Below, piece by piece: positions 40,399-48,093 of a stretch of DNA of 64,000 nucleotides. A model generated the notes under the pieces. It was not told the origin of the DNA, did not search any database, and was given only the letters and a program-made list of their open reading frames with translations. The first letter of the stretch is position 1. Each line of letters starts with the position of its first letter. Position numbers and translations under genes: made by a program. The DNA is from Bacteroidota bacterium (GTDB lineage: Bacteria; Bacteroidota; Bacteroidia; Bacteroidales; F082): the NCBI GenBank assembly GCA_016715945.1, contig JADJXJ010000003.1:186001-250000 (forward strand). Reading direction: 5' to 3'.

Positions 40399-40406
40399 TT
40401 ACTTTG
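40399..40406 (+). promoter_or_regulatory. Near-match -7 element TTACTTTG in front of the phosphofructokinase gene
   Basis: TTACTTTG ends 16 nt before the ATG at 40423. The 240-bp divergent region between mvaA and this gene contains no ORF or recognisable operator. Confidence 0.35.
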
Positions 40407-40422
40407 CACCAAAATTTTTCAA

Positions 40423-41460
40423 ATGGGAAAACCACAAAGAATAGGAATTCTCACAGCCGGAGGCGATTGCCCGGGCATCAATGCCGCCATACGCGGGGTG
40501 GGCAAAACGGCCATCACCAAATATGGGATGGAGGTCATCGGATTTTCCTCGGGTTTTTCGGGCATCATCAACAAAGAGTATGAAGTGCTCGACGAAGCCA
40601 AGCTCTCAGGAATTCTGACGCTTGGAGGCACCATCCTGGGGACTTCGCGCGAGAAGCCTTTCAAGAAAAACGGCAACAAGGGTACTGATAAGCCCGACCG
40701 CATCAAAAAGCATTACAAAGAGCTTGGGCTGGATTGCCTGGTGTGCATTGGGGGCAATGGCACCCAAAAAACGGCTGCATTGCTGGCCGAAGAGGGCCTT
40801 AATGTGGTAGGAATTCCAAAAACGATTGATAATGATGTTTTTGGGACGGATTTCACCTTTGGCTTCGACTCGGCGGTATGGATTGCCACCGAGGCTATCG
40901 ACAGGTTGCACACCACAGCCAACTCGCACAAGCGCATCATGGTCATTGAGCTCATGGGGCACACCGCGGGCTGGCTGGCACTCTACGCCGGAATGGCCGG
41001 CGGAGGCGATGTGATCCTTCTGCCCGAGCTGGGCTACGACCCGCAGGTGGTCAACCGCTATCTGCTCGACAGGGCCTACAAAAAGAAACCTTACTCGATT
41101 GTGGTGGTGGCCGAGGGTATCGAAAAGCCTGAAACAGAAACTTCTGCCGCAGCCTATGTGGCCAGAATGATCGAAAATGGAACCCGCATCGAAACCCGTA
41201 CCACCATTCTGGGATATGTGCAACGCGGCGGATCGCCCTCGCCTATGGATCGCATCCTGGCCACACGCTTTGGCACCAAGGCTGTTGACCTCATCGCACA
41301 GGAAAAATACGGCCGTATGGTCAATATCGTCAACAACAGCACCGATAGCATTCCGCTTAAAGAAGTGGCAGGCAAGCTCAACCTGGTGCCAAAAAAACAC
41401 AGCCTGATCAATAAAGCCCGTGCATTGGATATTTGTATGGGGGATGAATGCAGTTTTTAA
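40423..41460 (+). CDS. pfkA: 6-phosphofructokinase, mixed-signature type
   Basis: The 345-residue protein phosphorylates fructose 6-phosphate to the 1,6-bisphosphate. It has TAGGDCPGINAAIRG, the catalytic PKTIDND motif, and the substrate loop ELMGHTAGWLALYAG. The donor-specificity positions are mixed: in GGNGT, glycine G113 is at the ATP-type position, while lysine K133 in PKTIDND is the residue typical of diphosphate-dependent enzymes. This combination belongs to the group III enzymes, many of which use ATP. Allosteric-site residues of classic PfkA are not obvious. ATG 40423 gives the conserved N-terminus. The gene is followed 24 bp later by a small membrane protein. Confidence 0.92.
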   Translation: MGKPQRIGILTAGGDCPGINAAIRGVGKTAITKYGMEVIGFSSGFSGIINKEYEVLDEAKLSGILTLGGTILGTSREKPFKKNGNKGTDKPDRIKKHYKELGLDCLVCIGGNGTQKTAALLAEEGLNVVGIPKTIDNDVFGTDFTFGFDSAVWIATEAIDRLHTTANSHKRIMVIELMGHTAGWLALYAGMAGGGDVILLPELGYDPQVVNRYLLDRAYKKKPYSIVVVAEGIEKPETETSAAAYVARMIENGTRIETRTTILGYVQRGGSPSPMDRILATRFGTKAVDLIAQEKYGRMVNIVNNSTDSIPLKEVAGKLNLVPKKHSLINKARALDICMGDECSF

Positions 41461-41484
41461 CGAACTTGCATCAAAAACATAGCG

Positions 41485-41907
41485 ATGAACCCTTTTGCTC
41501 CACTTGCCGCGTATATTCTGGCATCCATGATGGCCCTGGCCGGATTGGGATCATTATTTCTGCTTGCATCCGGCCGCTTCAGGCCAGGCATGCTGCTGCC
41601 CGAAAGTGCAGGACTAAGGCCCGGGCAGAGCCGTCGCTGGTTTGCCATTCAGGCAGTTTTGCTCATCGTTGCCGCACTGCTGGTGTATGTGCGCATCACC
41701 CAGCTCCAGCAAGGCCATCGCGATAACGTGATGGACAATATCACCTATGGCATCAGCAGCCTGCTGTTTTTCAGGGTGATAGGCGACTTCAGGTATATTG
41801 GTTTTTTTGCGCCACGGTCTTCCGATCCTTTTTCGGTTTTGGACAAAAAAGCCCTGACGCCCTTGTTTTTGTTCTGGTTTGCCCTGAGTGTTTTTCTGCT
41901 GTTCTGA
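41485..41907 (+). CDS. DUF3995 family membrane protein
   Basis: The 140-residue protein has four predicted transmembrane helices (around residues 5-28, 52-70, 86-104 and 124-140) and the segment FFRVIGDFRYIGFFAP, typical of DUF3995 proteins. Function is unknown. It lies 24 bp after the phosphofructokinase gene on the same strand and may share its transcript. The charged loop between helices 3 and 4 contains the only conserved basic/aromatic motif that I can see. Confidence 0.8.
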   Translation: MNPFAPLAAYILASMMALAGLGSLFLLASGRFRPGMLLPESAGLRPGQSRRWFAIQAVLLIVAALLVYVRITQLQQGHRDNVMDNITYGISSLLFFRVIGDFRYIGFFAPRSSDPFSVLDKKALTPLFLFWFALSVFLLF

Positions 41908-41928
41908 GCTCACCGCAACGAGTAGCAC

Positions 41929-41936
41929 TAAATTTG
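41929..41936 (+). promoter_or_regulatory. -7 element TAaaTTTG upstream of the small gene at 41951
   Basis: TAAATTTG ends 14 nt before the ATG at 41951. Confidence 0.5.
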
Positions 41937-41950
41937 CAAAAAACAAAGCC

Positions 41951-42265
41951 ATGATACCCCAGCAGCCTTCCGATACCATGCCAGTGCTCCGTCCGGAGAT
42001 GGACCGCGAGACCATGGAGCAGCTCATTGCTGATTTTGTGGCCGGATTGCTGAAAAACGACTTCGGGCGGCTCTGTCAGCTCATGTACCGTCACGATGTG
42101 GACGAGCGAAAATTCAATGCAGCGCTTCAGCTGCCCGACGATGCGCAGCGATCGCGGGAGATTGCCCGCCTGGTGGTGGACAGGGAATTGCTCAAAATGA
42201 AAACCAGAGCGGCCTACGCCAGATGGAAGGCCGGGTCGCAACTTGAACAGGAGCATGGAGATTAG
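41951..42265 (+). CDS. Hypothetical 104-residue cytoplasmic protein
   Basis: The small protein has no signal or membrane segment and is mostly helical, with [20 protein letters not shown] and a C-terminal part rich in Arg, Ala and Glu. I recognise no domain, but the segment [16 protein letters not shown] has the look of a conserved helix pair seen in several Bacteroidota hypotheticals. ATG 41951 was chosen because it is 14 nt after a promoter element; the longer frame begins in the preceding gene. Its end overlaps the ZIP transporter start by 11 bp, so translation is likely coupled. Confidence 0.7.
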   Translation: MIPQQPSDTMPVLRPEMDRETMEQLIADFVAGLLKNDFGRLCQLMYRHDVDERKFNAALQLPDDAQRSREIARLVVDRELLKMKTRAAYARWKAGSQLEQEHGD

Positions 42266-43058
42266 CAGCGGACAGATCGTGTTTGCTTTTGCGCTGACCT
42301 TGTTTGCCGGACTTTCGACTGGCATCGGGAGCGCGATTTCTCTGCTCTCCAAGCGAACCAACACCCGTTTTCTTACCGTAGCTCTGGGCTTTTCGGCAGG
42401 TGTGATGATCTATGTGTCATTTGTCGAAATTCTTCAGAAAGCACGCGAACTGCTTATCGCAGAATACGGTTCAGGCATGGGCGACTGGTATGCCATAGGC
42501 GGTTTTTTTGCCGGCATTGCCCTCATTGCCCTCATTGATAAGTTTATCCCCGACAACCCACACGAAGTGCGCAAGGTGGAGGAAATGGACGACGAAAGCA
42601 AAAGAAACCGCATGAGCCGTGTAGGGCTGCTCACGGCCCTGGTCATTGGCATACACAACTTTCCCGAAGGTCTTGCCACTTTCACAGCTGCACTCAACGA
42701 TCCCGCCCTGGGTGTGGCCATTGCCATCGCCATTGCCATCCACAACATCCCCGAAGGCATAGCCGTGGCCGTGCCCATCTACTACGCCACCAACAGCCGC
42801 AAAAAAGCCTTTTGGCTCTCGTTCAGCAGCGGCCTTGCCGAGCCGGTGGGCGCCATTGTTGGCTTTGCCCTGCTGATGCCTTTCATGAACCCGCTTGTAT
42901 TCGGCTTGCTTTTTGCGGTCATTGCCGGAATTATGGTCTTTATTTCGCTCGACGAACTGCTGCCTGCAGCCGAAACCTTCGGCGAGCACCACCTGGCCAT
43001 TTACGGCCTCATCGGGGGAATGGCCGTGATGGCCCTCAGCCTGCTGATGATGGCCTGA
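42255..43058 (+). CDS. zupT: ZIP family metal transporter (ZupT-like)
   Basis: The 267-residue membrane protein is a ZIP-family divalent metal transporter, importing Zn(II) or Fe(II). It has about eight helices. The metal-binding motifs [10 protein letters not shown] and [12 protein letters not shown] lie in helices IV and V, and the segment SGLAEPVGA follows. The cytoplasmic loop before helix IV is short and acidic. ATG 42255 was preferred to an upstream TTG because of the CAGGAG just before it. The start overlaps the preceding gene, and the next gene lies on the opposite strand. Confidence 0.92.
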   Translation: MEISSGQIVFAFALTLFAGLSTGIGSAISLLSKRTNTRFLTVALGFSAGVMIYVSFVEILQKARELLIAEYGSGMGDWYAIGGFFAGIALIALIDKFIPDNPHEVRKVEEMDDESKRNRMSRVGLLTALVIGIHNFPEGLATFTAALNDPALGVAIAIAIAIHNIPEGIAVAVPIYYATNSRKKAFWLSFSSGLAEPVGAIVGFALLMPFMNPLVFGLLFAVIAGIMVFISLDELLPAAETFGEHHLAIYGLIGGMAVMALSLLMMA

Positions 43059-43086
43059 TCTGCCACCCGGCGAAAGACCGGTTTAT

Positions 43087-43120
43087 CAAGGCTTTAAGAT
43101 ATTTTTTGGTGGAAGCCTTG
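43087..43120 (+). terminator. Possible terminator between convergent genes
   Basis: CAAGGCTT (43087-43094) and AAGCCTTG (43113-43120) form an 8-bp stem with an 18-nt loop, after the ZIP gene. The T-tract is short, so strength is doubtful. Confidence 0.3.
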
Positions 43121-43224
43121 TTTCACAGCACAGCCATGCATCCTGGTTTGGAAACAGTTGCAAATAAACTGTCCGGCGCTTGGGCTTTTGTCCCGTTCAG
43201 TCCTGATTGGGCAGGCAAAAAACA

Positions 43225-43548
43225 TCATACCGTGGAAACAACGTAAATGTAGCACAACCTGTGCTGGCCGGTGTTCTGTACGTTGTGTGGGGTATGTGGC
43301 GGGATGTAGGCAATGCCGCCCTCCTGCACAGCGATGGGGTGCTGGCCTTCGATCAGGGTTTCACCCGACCCTTCCAGAAATACCAGAACTTCCTCGTGTG
43401 CTCCGGTGGTATGCAAACCGCAACTCTGGCCAGGCTCGAGGCAAACCAATCCCGACCGCATGGCATGGCTTTGGCTACTGCTGAGGATTTCGAAATATGC
43501 GGTGCCTTTGGGAAGTTCCAGAAAAAACGGACGCCTGGTATCGGCCAT
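43225..43548 (-). CDS. Small cupin-domain protein
   Basis: The 107-residue protein is a single cupin beta-barrel. Motif 1 is C-G-L-H-T-T-G-A-H-E-E-V-L-V-F-L-E-G-S-G and motif 2 is G-G-I-A-Y-I-P-P-H-T-P-H-N-V, with the histidines and the glutamate needed for a metal. It ends with a strand LCYIYVV. No enzymatic activity can be assigned. It begins 5 bp after the stop of the ECF S-component gene on the same strand, so the two form one operon. Confidence 0.85.
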   Translation of the reverse strand: MADTRRPFFLELPKGTAYFEILSSSQSHAMRSGLVCLEPGQSCGLHTTGAHEEVLVFLEGSGETLIEGQHPIAVQEGGIAYIPPHTPHNVQNTGQHRLCYIYVVSTV

Positions 43549-43553
43549 GTGGT

Positions 43554-44096
43554 TCAGTTTTGGTTGGTCTCCGATTCAATCCACCACGAGGCCAATGGCG
43601 GAAGCAGTATCAACTGGAGCATGGCTGCGGGCAATCCGGGCAAAAGACTTGCTGATAGGGCACTCATTGTCCCTTCGGCTGCAATGCCGGAAAGCACAAA
43701 TGCAGCGGAAAATGCCAACCTGCCGGCAATCAAGGCCAAAACCAGAGCCAGGTGGCTGCCCAACTTGAACACTTCCCTGAACAGACCGCTTAAAAGTCCG
43801 TAAACAGCAAGCTCGGGCACCATGACCGGAAGAAAAGCCACGGGGGGCATGCCCGAAAACATAAAACTGGCTACAGGCGACATTGCGCCAACAATGAGTC
43901 CGGCCCTCCAGCCGTAAACAAGTCCGGCAAGCAAAACCGGCCAATGCATGGGCAGGATATACCTGACAGGCAGCGCAGCAAGATGGGCAATTTGCGGCAG
44001 CGCCACAGCCGAGAGGATGAACACAAACAGAAATACAACCGCCCTGCTTCCTGCAAAGGGAAGCGTGAAATTTTTGGACACAGAAAAGTTCTGCAT
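43554..44096 (-). CDS. ECF transporter S-component-like membrane protein
   Basis: The 180-residue protein has about six hydrophobic helices and the pattern VRYILPMHWPVLLAGLVYG followed by GWRAGLIVGAMSPVASFMF, typical of substrate-binding S components of ECF vitamin transporters. The substrate cannot be read from the sequence. The energising EcfA/EcfT genes are not in the window, as is usual for group II ECF systems. A weak promoter-like TAatTTTA is at 44122-44129 on this strand. Coupling to a cupin gene is the only functional hint. Confidence 0.8.
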   Translation of the reverse strand: MQNFSVSKNFTLPFAGSRAVVFLFVFILSAVALPQIAHLAALPVRYILPMHWPVLLAGLVYGWRAGLIVGAMSPVASFMFSGMPPVAFLPVMVPELAVYGLLSGLFREVFKLGSHLALVLALIAGRLAFSAAFVLSGIAAEGTMSALSASLLPGLPAAMLQLILLPPLASWWIESETNQN

Positions 44097-44207
44097 GGCT
44101 TTGGTTCAGAAATTCAAGTCGTAAAATTAGTGTTTTAGTCCGCACTTAACACCCTTTTTGTTTATTCCGAAGCCTGAAAAAGCCGGATTTCTCTGATTGG
44201 ATTTCCT

Positions 44208-44215
44208 TACTTTTG
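44208..44215 (+). promoter_or_regulatory. -7 element TActTTTG of the symporter gene
   Basis: TACTTTTG ends 26 nt before the ATG at 44242. No clear -33 element was found. Confidence 0.5.
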
Positions 44216-44241
44216 GAACCTGCACGCTCAGCCTGCCGCAT

Positions 44242-45534
44242 ATGAAAAAACTAACCGCTTTGCCGCTGCACTGGCTTATCCTGCTTGGGATGCTGGCGGG
44301 CATATTGTTTGGCCTGCTTGCCGTTGCTGCAGGATGGCATCAGTTCACCACCGACTGGATCAAACCCTGGGGAACCATCTTTATTAACCTGCTCAAGGTC
44401 ATCGCTATACCCCTTATTGTGGTTTCGCTCATCAGCGGGATTGCCGGACTGGGCGATGTGGGCAGCCTGTCGCGAATCGGGCTGAAAACAATCGCATTGT
44501 ATCTGATTACGACAGTGGTTGCAGTCACAGTGGGATTGTTGGTGGCCAACCTGATTGGTCCGGGAAATTTTCTCAGCCCCGAGAAATCGGCTGAGTTCCA
44601 GGCGCGTTTTGCCGAACGCAGTGCATTGCAACCTGAAGTCAGCCGGGGGCCTCTGCAATTTGTGGTCGACCTGGTGCCCGACAATATTTTTGCCGCCCTG
44701 AGCCAGAATGCACGCATGCTTCAGGTGATTTTCTTTTCGCTGCTCTTTGGGCTGGCTTTGATCAAAGTGGACAACGGTAAAGCAGCCTCCCTGAAGGCGC
44801 TGTTTGCCGGCCTGAACGACGTGGTCATGCAAATGATCCACATGGTGATGTATGTGGCACCTTTGGGCGTATTTGCACTGATGGCCGGCATCATTACCGA
44901 TGTTGCCGGCAATAATCCTGCCGACACCATCAGCCTTTTTGCTTCCCTGGGCATGTATGCCCTCTCGGTGGTTCTTGGATTGTTTTTGCTGGTATTTGGC
45001 TTCTACCCCCTGATGATACATTTCTTTACTCGCCTGCGATACTTCGAGTTTTTGCGCGGCATGGCCCCGGCTCAGTTACTGGCCTTCAGCACCAGCTCGA
45101 GCGCCGCCACCCTGCCCATGACCATGCAGTGTTGCGAGGAAAACCTGAAAGTGAAAAACGAGGTAGCCAGTTTCGTGCTTCCGCTGGGCGCTACCATCAA
45201 CATGGATGGTACGAGCCTCTATCAGGCCGTGGCGGCTGTTTTTCTCGCACAGATTTACGGCATGGATCTTACCCTGGCACAACAGCTCACCATCATACTT
45301 ACGGCCACCCTGGCAAGTATCGGTTCTGCTGCCGTACCGGGTGCAGGCATGATTATGCTCGTCATCGTGCTTGGAGCTGTGGGCATACCCGCCGAGGGCA
45401 TCGCCCTCATTTTTGCTGTGGACAGGCCCCTCGATATGCTTCGCACTGTGGTCAACGTTACCGGCGATGCCGGAGTGGCCTGCATCGTGGCTACCACCGA
45501 AAACAAAATGAAACCTCAAAACCATACAACATGA
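44242..45534 (+). CDS. Dicarboxylate/amino acid:cation symporter (DAACS family)
   Basis: The 430-residue membrane protein is a SLC1/GltP-type sodium- or proton-coupled importer of glutamate, aspartate or C4-dicarboxylates. Landmarks are the serine-rich hairpin tip FSTSSSAATLPMTMQCC, the NMDGT motif in LGATINMDGTSLYQA, and the second hairpin ASIGSAAVPGAGMIML, followed by DRPLDMLRTVVNVTGD, where the aspartate and the N-x-x-x-D pair bind substrate and cation. The segment around RPLDMLRT has an arginine/threonine arrangement found in glutamate/aspartate carriers. The stop overlaps the next ATG by 4 bp, indicating coupled translation. Confidence 0.93.
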   Translation: MKKLTALPLHWLILLGMLAGILFGLLAVAAGWHQFTTDWIKPWGTIFINLLKVIAIPLIVVSLISGIAGLGDVGSLSRIGLKTIALYLITTVVAVTVGLLVANLIGPGNFLSPEKSAEFQARFAERSALQPEVSRGPLQFVVDLVPDNIFAALSQNARMLQVIFFSLLFGLALIKVDNGKAASLKALFAGLNDVVMQMIHMVMYVAPLGVFALMAGIITDVAGNNPADTISLFASLGMYALSVVLGLFLLVFGFYPLMIHFFTRLRYFEFLRGMAPAQLLAFSTSSSAATLPMTMQCCEENLKVKNEVASFVLPLGATINMDGTSLYQAVAAVFLAQIYGMDLTLAQQLTIILTATLASIGSAAVPGAGMIMLVIVLGAVGIPAEGIALIFAVDRPLDMLRTVVNVTGDAGVACIVATTENKMKPQNHTT

Positions 45535-47093
45535 ACCGGATTCCGGCATTATTGCTTAGCCTCTTCATAGCGACAGTTGCAAATGCGCAACTAACACAAT
45601 ATCAAAACATAAAGCTTGGAAATTTCAGCGGCCCCAATGAACCCAGCATTTGGATTAATCCCAAAAATCCGAATCAGATCATGGCCGGGTCGAACCTCAA
45701 CTACTGGTATTATTCTCAGGATGGCGGCTACACCTGGACTTCGGGTATCCTCACCGAACCCGTGCTGGGCGTGTGGGGCGATCCGGTGATCATCACCGAT
45801 ACCCTGGGCGATTTTTATTATTTTCACCTGTCGAATCCGGTAAATGGCAGCTGGATTGACCGCATCGTTTGCCAGAAGTTCGATAAAAACACAAATACCT
45901 GGGGAGCAGGAACATACATGGGGCTGAATGGCACCAAAGCACAGGACAAACACTGGGCCGTGATTGATCCGGCTACCAACACCATTTACGTGACCTGGAC
46001 GCAATTCGACACCTATGGCAGCAGCAACCCCAACTGCCAGAGCAACATACGTTTCAGCAAATCGACCGATGGCGGCCAAACCTGGTCGGATGCCATCACC
46101 ATCAACCAGGTGCCCGGCGATTGCATCGACAGCGACAACACTGTGGAAGGGGCTGTGCCAGCTGTTGGACCCAATGGGGAGGTTTATGTGGCCTGGGCTG
46201 GTCCGCTGGGTATTGTGTTCGACCGCTCGCTCGATGGTGGCCAAACCTGGCTCGACAACGACATCTTTGTGACCGATCAACCCGGTGGCTGGGATATCAG
46301 CATACCGGGCATCTACCGTTGCAACGGCATGCCGGTTACGGTTTGCGACCTCAGCAACGGCCCGAACAGGGGCACCATCTACATCAACTGGGCCGACCAG
46401 CGCAATGGCACCAACGATACCGACATCTGGCTGACAAAATCCACTGATGGCGGCAGCACCTGGAGCGCTCCGATCAGGGTGAACGACGACCCGCCGGGAA
46501 AACACCAGTTTTTCACCTGGATGACCATTGACCAATCCACCGGCTACCTGTATTTTGTGTTTTACGACCGGCGCAACCACAGCAACAACGCCACCGATGT
46601 GTACATGGCAGTGTCGTACGACGGGGGCGGGACTTTTACAAATTTCAAGGTCAGCGAAAGTCCTTTTACACCTTCAGGCGGCCAGTTTTTCGGCGATTAC
46701 AACAACATCTCGGCTGTGAACGGAATGGTGCGGCCCATCTGGACCCGACGCGAAAACAATGGCAGCCTGGCCATCTACACAGCCATAGTGGATATGACCA
46801 CTTTCCTGCCCGAAAGCGACGAAGGCATGCTTCACCTTGAACCCAGCTCGCCCAATCCTTTCAACCAACATACGATTTTTTCCTTCCGCATCACCAAACC
46901 CTCGCAGGTGCTGTTGTCGGTGCTCGACGCCAGAGGCAGCGAGGTGGCGCGCCTGCGCGATGAGTTTATGCCGGCCGGAAAATATGAGGTGATCTTCGAC
47001 AATGCCACACATCAGCTCGCACCAGGGGTGTATTTTCTGAGCCTGAAAAGCAACCAGGCCCAAAAAAAACAAAAAGTGATCCTCACCCGCTGA
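45531..47093 (+). CDS. Secreted BNR/sialidase-like beta-propeller with type IX sorting domain
   Basis: The 520-residue protein has a signal peptide (MNRIPALLLSLFIATVANA) and several Asp-box (BNR) repeats of the form S-x-D-G-G-x-T-W (DGGYTW, DGGQTW twice, DGGSTW), which form a six-bladed beta-propeller as in sialidases and some exo-hydrolases. The arginine triad and tyrosine of real sialidases are not clearly present, so the enzyme function is open. The last 85 residues (from LEPSSPNPFNQHTIFSF to KKQKVILTR) are a type A C-terminal sorting domain for the type IX secretion system. Its start overlaps the symporter stop by 4 bp; a longer frame extending back into the symporter is not coding. Confidence 0.88.
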   Translation: MNRIPALLLSLFIATVANAQLTQYQNIKLGNFSGPNEPSIWINPKNPNQIMAGSNLNYWYYSQDGGYTWTSGILTEPVLGVWGDPVIITDTLGDFYYFHLSNPVNGSWIDRIVCQKFDKNTNTWGAGTYMGLNGTKAQDKHWAVIDPATNTIYVTWTQFDTYGSSNPNCQSNIRFSKSTDGGQTWSDAITINQVPGDCIDSDNTVEGAVPAVGPNGEVYVAWAGPLGIVFDRSLDGGQTWLDNDIFVTDQPGGWDISIPGIYRCNGMPVTVCDLSNGPNRGTIYINWADQRNGTNDTDIWLTKSTDGGSTWSAPIRVNDDPPGKHQFFTWMTIDQSTGYLYFVFYDRRNHSNNATDVYMAVSYDGGGTFTNFKVSESPFTPSGGQFFGDYNNISAVNGMVRPIWTRRENNGSLAIYTAIVDMTTFLPESDEGMLHLEPSSPNPFNQHTIFSFRITKPSQVLLSVLDARGSEVARLRDEFMPAGKYEVIFDNATHQLAPGVYFLSLKSNQAQKKQKVILTR

Positions 47094-47188
47094 ATCCTGC
47101 AACCCTCATCGCATGCAAAGCGTCATTCAGCCGGGCAGTGAACAAACCTGCCCTCGTTTTGTATTGCTGATTGCCAAACAACACCATC

Positions 47189-47803
47189 ATGGTTGAACCA
47201 CAGTTGAGACCTATACTCGATACCATCCGTCACCAATTGATCCTCAATGGCCAGGTCGATCTGACCTTCGACCGGCTTGCACAATCCGGAAACATTGATG
47301 TGCACCAGTTGCGCATGCACGTGCAAACCCCCGACGAATTGGTGGAACACCTGCTCGAATACGAACTGGAAAAGTTCAGCGACATCGTCAGCGGCATCAA
47401 CGGAGATAGCAATGCCATAGATGCCATGTTGCTGGTTTCGAAGCGTATAGCCGAACGTTTCAGCGAGATTTTTCCTTCTGTTTCGCCCCAGCTCAAACTG
47501 CTTTATCCCCAGGCCTGGCAAAATCAATTTGAAAAACGACTTGAGTTTATCTCCGGCAGCATCCGGCGCAACCTCAACAGTGGCATCGCCCAGGGCATGT
47601 ATCGCAGCGACCTGAGCACCGAACTCATCGCCCGGCTTTATCTGGCCCGCATCATCGACATCCACAATCCCGAATTGTTTCCGCCCGAGAGCTTCTCGTT
47701 CGAGATTTTGTTTGCACAAGCCTTCGAAAGCCTGATCAGAAGTGTGGCTACACCCGAGGGACTGGCCTACTTCGTGGAGCGGAAGAAGTTTTACCGGATT
47801 TGA
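47189..47803 (+). CDS. TetR/AcrR-like transcriptional regulator
   Basis: The 204-residue protein looks like a TetR-family regulator. The N-terminal 50 residues resemble a diverged helix-turn-helix (TFDRLAQSGNIDVHQLRMH), followed by a larger helical ligand-binding region. The DNA-binding part is weaker than typical TetR members, so the call is tentative. The gene lies 290 bp upstream of icmF on the same strand, and a perfect GGTAAA-AC-TTTACC inverted repeat in that gap (48012-48025) is a candidate operator. An acyl-CoA ligand would be consistent with the neighbours, but is not shown by the sequence. Confidence 0.65.
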   Translation: MVEPQLRPILDTIRHQLILNGQVDLTFDRLAQSGNIDVHQLRMHVQTPDELVEHLLEYELEKFSDIVSGINGDSNAIDAMLLVSKRIAERFSEIFPSVSPQLKLLYPQAWQNQFEKRLEFISGSIRRNLNSGIAQGMYRSDLSTELIARLYLARIIDIHNPELFPPESFSFEILFAQAFESLIRSVATPEGLAYFVERKKFYRI

Positions 47804-48011
47804 TGCATATAAAAGCTTAGTTCATTTTCACATACTGTTTTACTCTGGATATAACCTGAGGTAATATTTTGAACCGGGTACGACAGGTCAACACCACCGC
47901 TGACTAACCTCAATTCCGCACAATCCTGTCATTTCAAGGTTGGGGAGTTCAGCAACCCAATGGAAATGTTGCGGTTAATCAATCCTTTGGTACTGCTCAC
48001 GCGGGCAAACA

Positions 48012-48025
48012 GGTAAAACTTTACC
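48012..48025. promoter_or_regulatory. Inverted repeat GGTAAA-AC-TTTACC, candidate operator
   Basis: Perfect 6-bp half-sites separated by two bases lie 39 bp upstream of the icmF -7 element. Position and symmetry fit a TetR-type dimer site, but the regulator link is inferred. Confidence 0.45.
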
Positions 48026-48064
48026 GATTTCCGCAATCGTATGCGGTGCGTGCCCCACAAAGTT

Positions 48065-48072
48065 TATTTTTG
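48065..48072 (+). promoter_or_regulatory. -7 element TAttTTTG of icmF
   Basis: TATTTTTG ends 21 nt before the ATG at 48094. It decides that start over the alternative codon at 48046, which would lie upstream of the promoter. Confidence 0.6.
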
Positions 48073-48093
48073 CAAAAACAGCACGCAATACGT

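Larger units (their letters stand above)
47804..48093. other. Regulatory gap between the TetR-like gene and icmF
   Basis: This 290-bp region holds no ORF. It contains the inverted repeat at 48012-48025 and the -7 element at 48065-48072. No cobalamin riboswitch features were recognised, although the downstream enzyme needs adenosylcobalamin. Confidence 0.5.

Noticed and set aside
40183..40422. A tRNA gene in one of the larger intergenic gaps
   Set aside because: No T-arm consensus or cloverleaf pairing was found here or in the other gaps that I inspected.
45129..45530. N-terminal extension of the BNR protein into the symporter gene
   Set aside because: The symporter frame is conserved to its end, and the signal peptide begins at the ATG at 45531.
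48046..48093. Alternative upstream start for the IcmF gene
   Set aside because: The -7 promoter element lies within this stretch, so the transcript would begin after this codon.
47804..48093. A cobalamin riboswitch upstream of icmF
   Set aside because: No conserved B12-box or paired elements could be found by eye.
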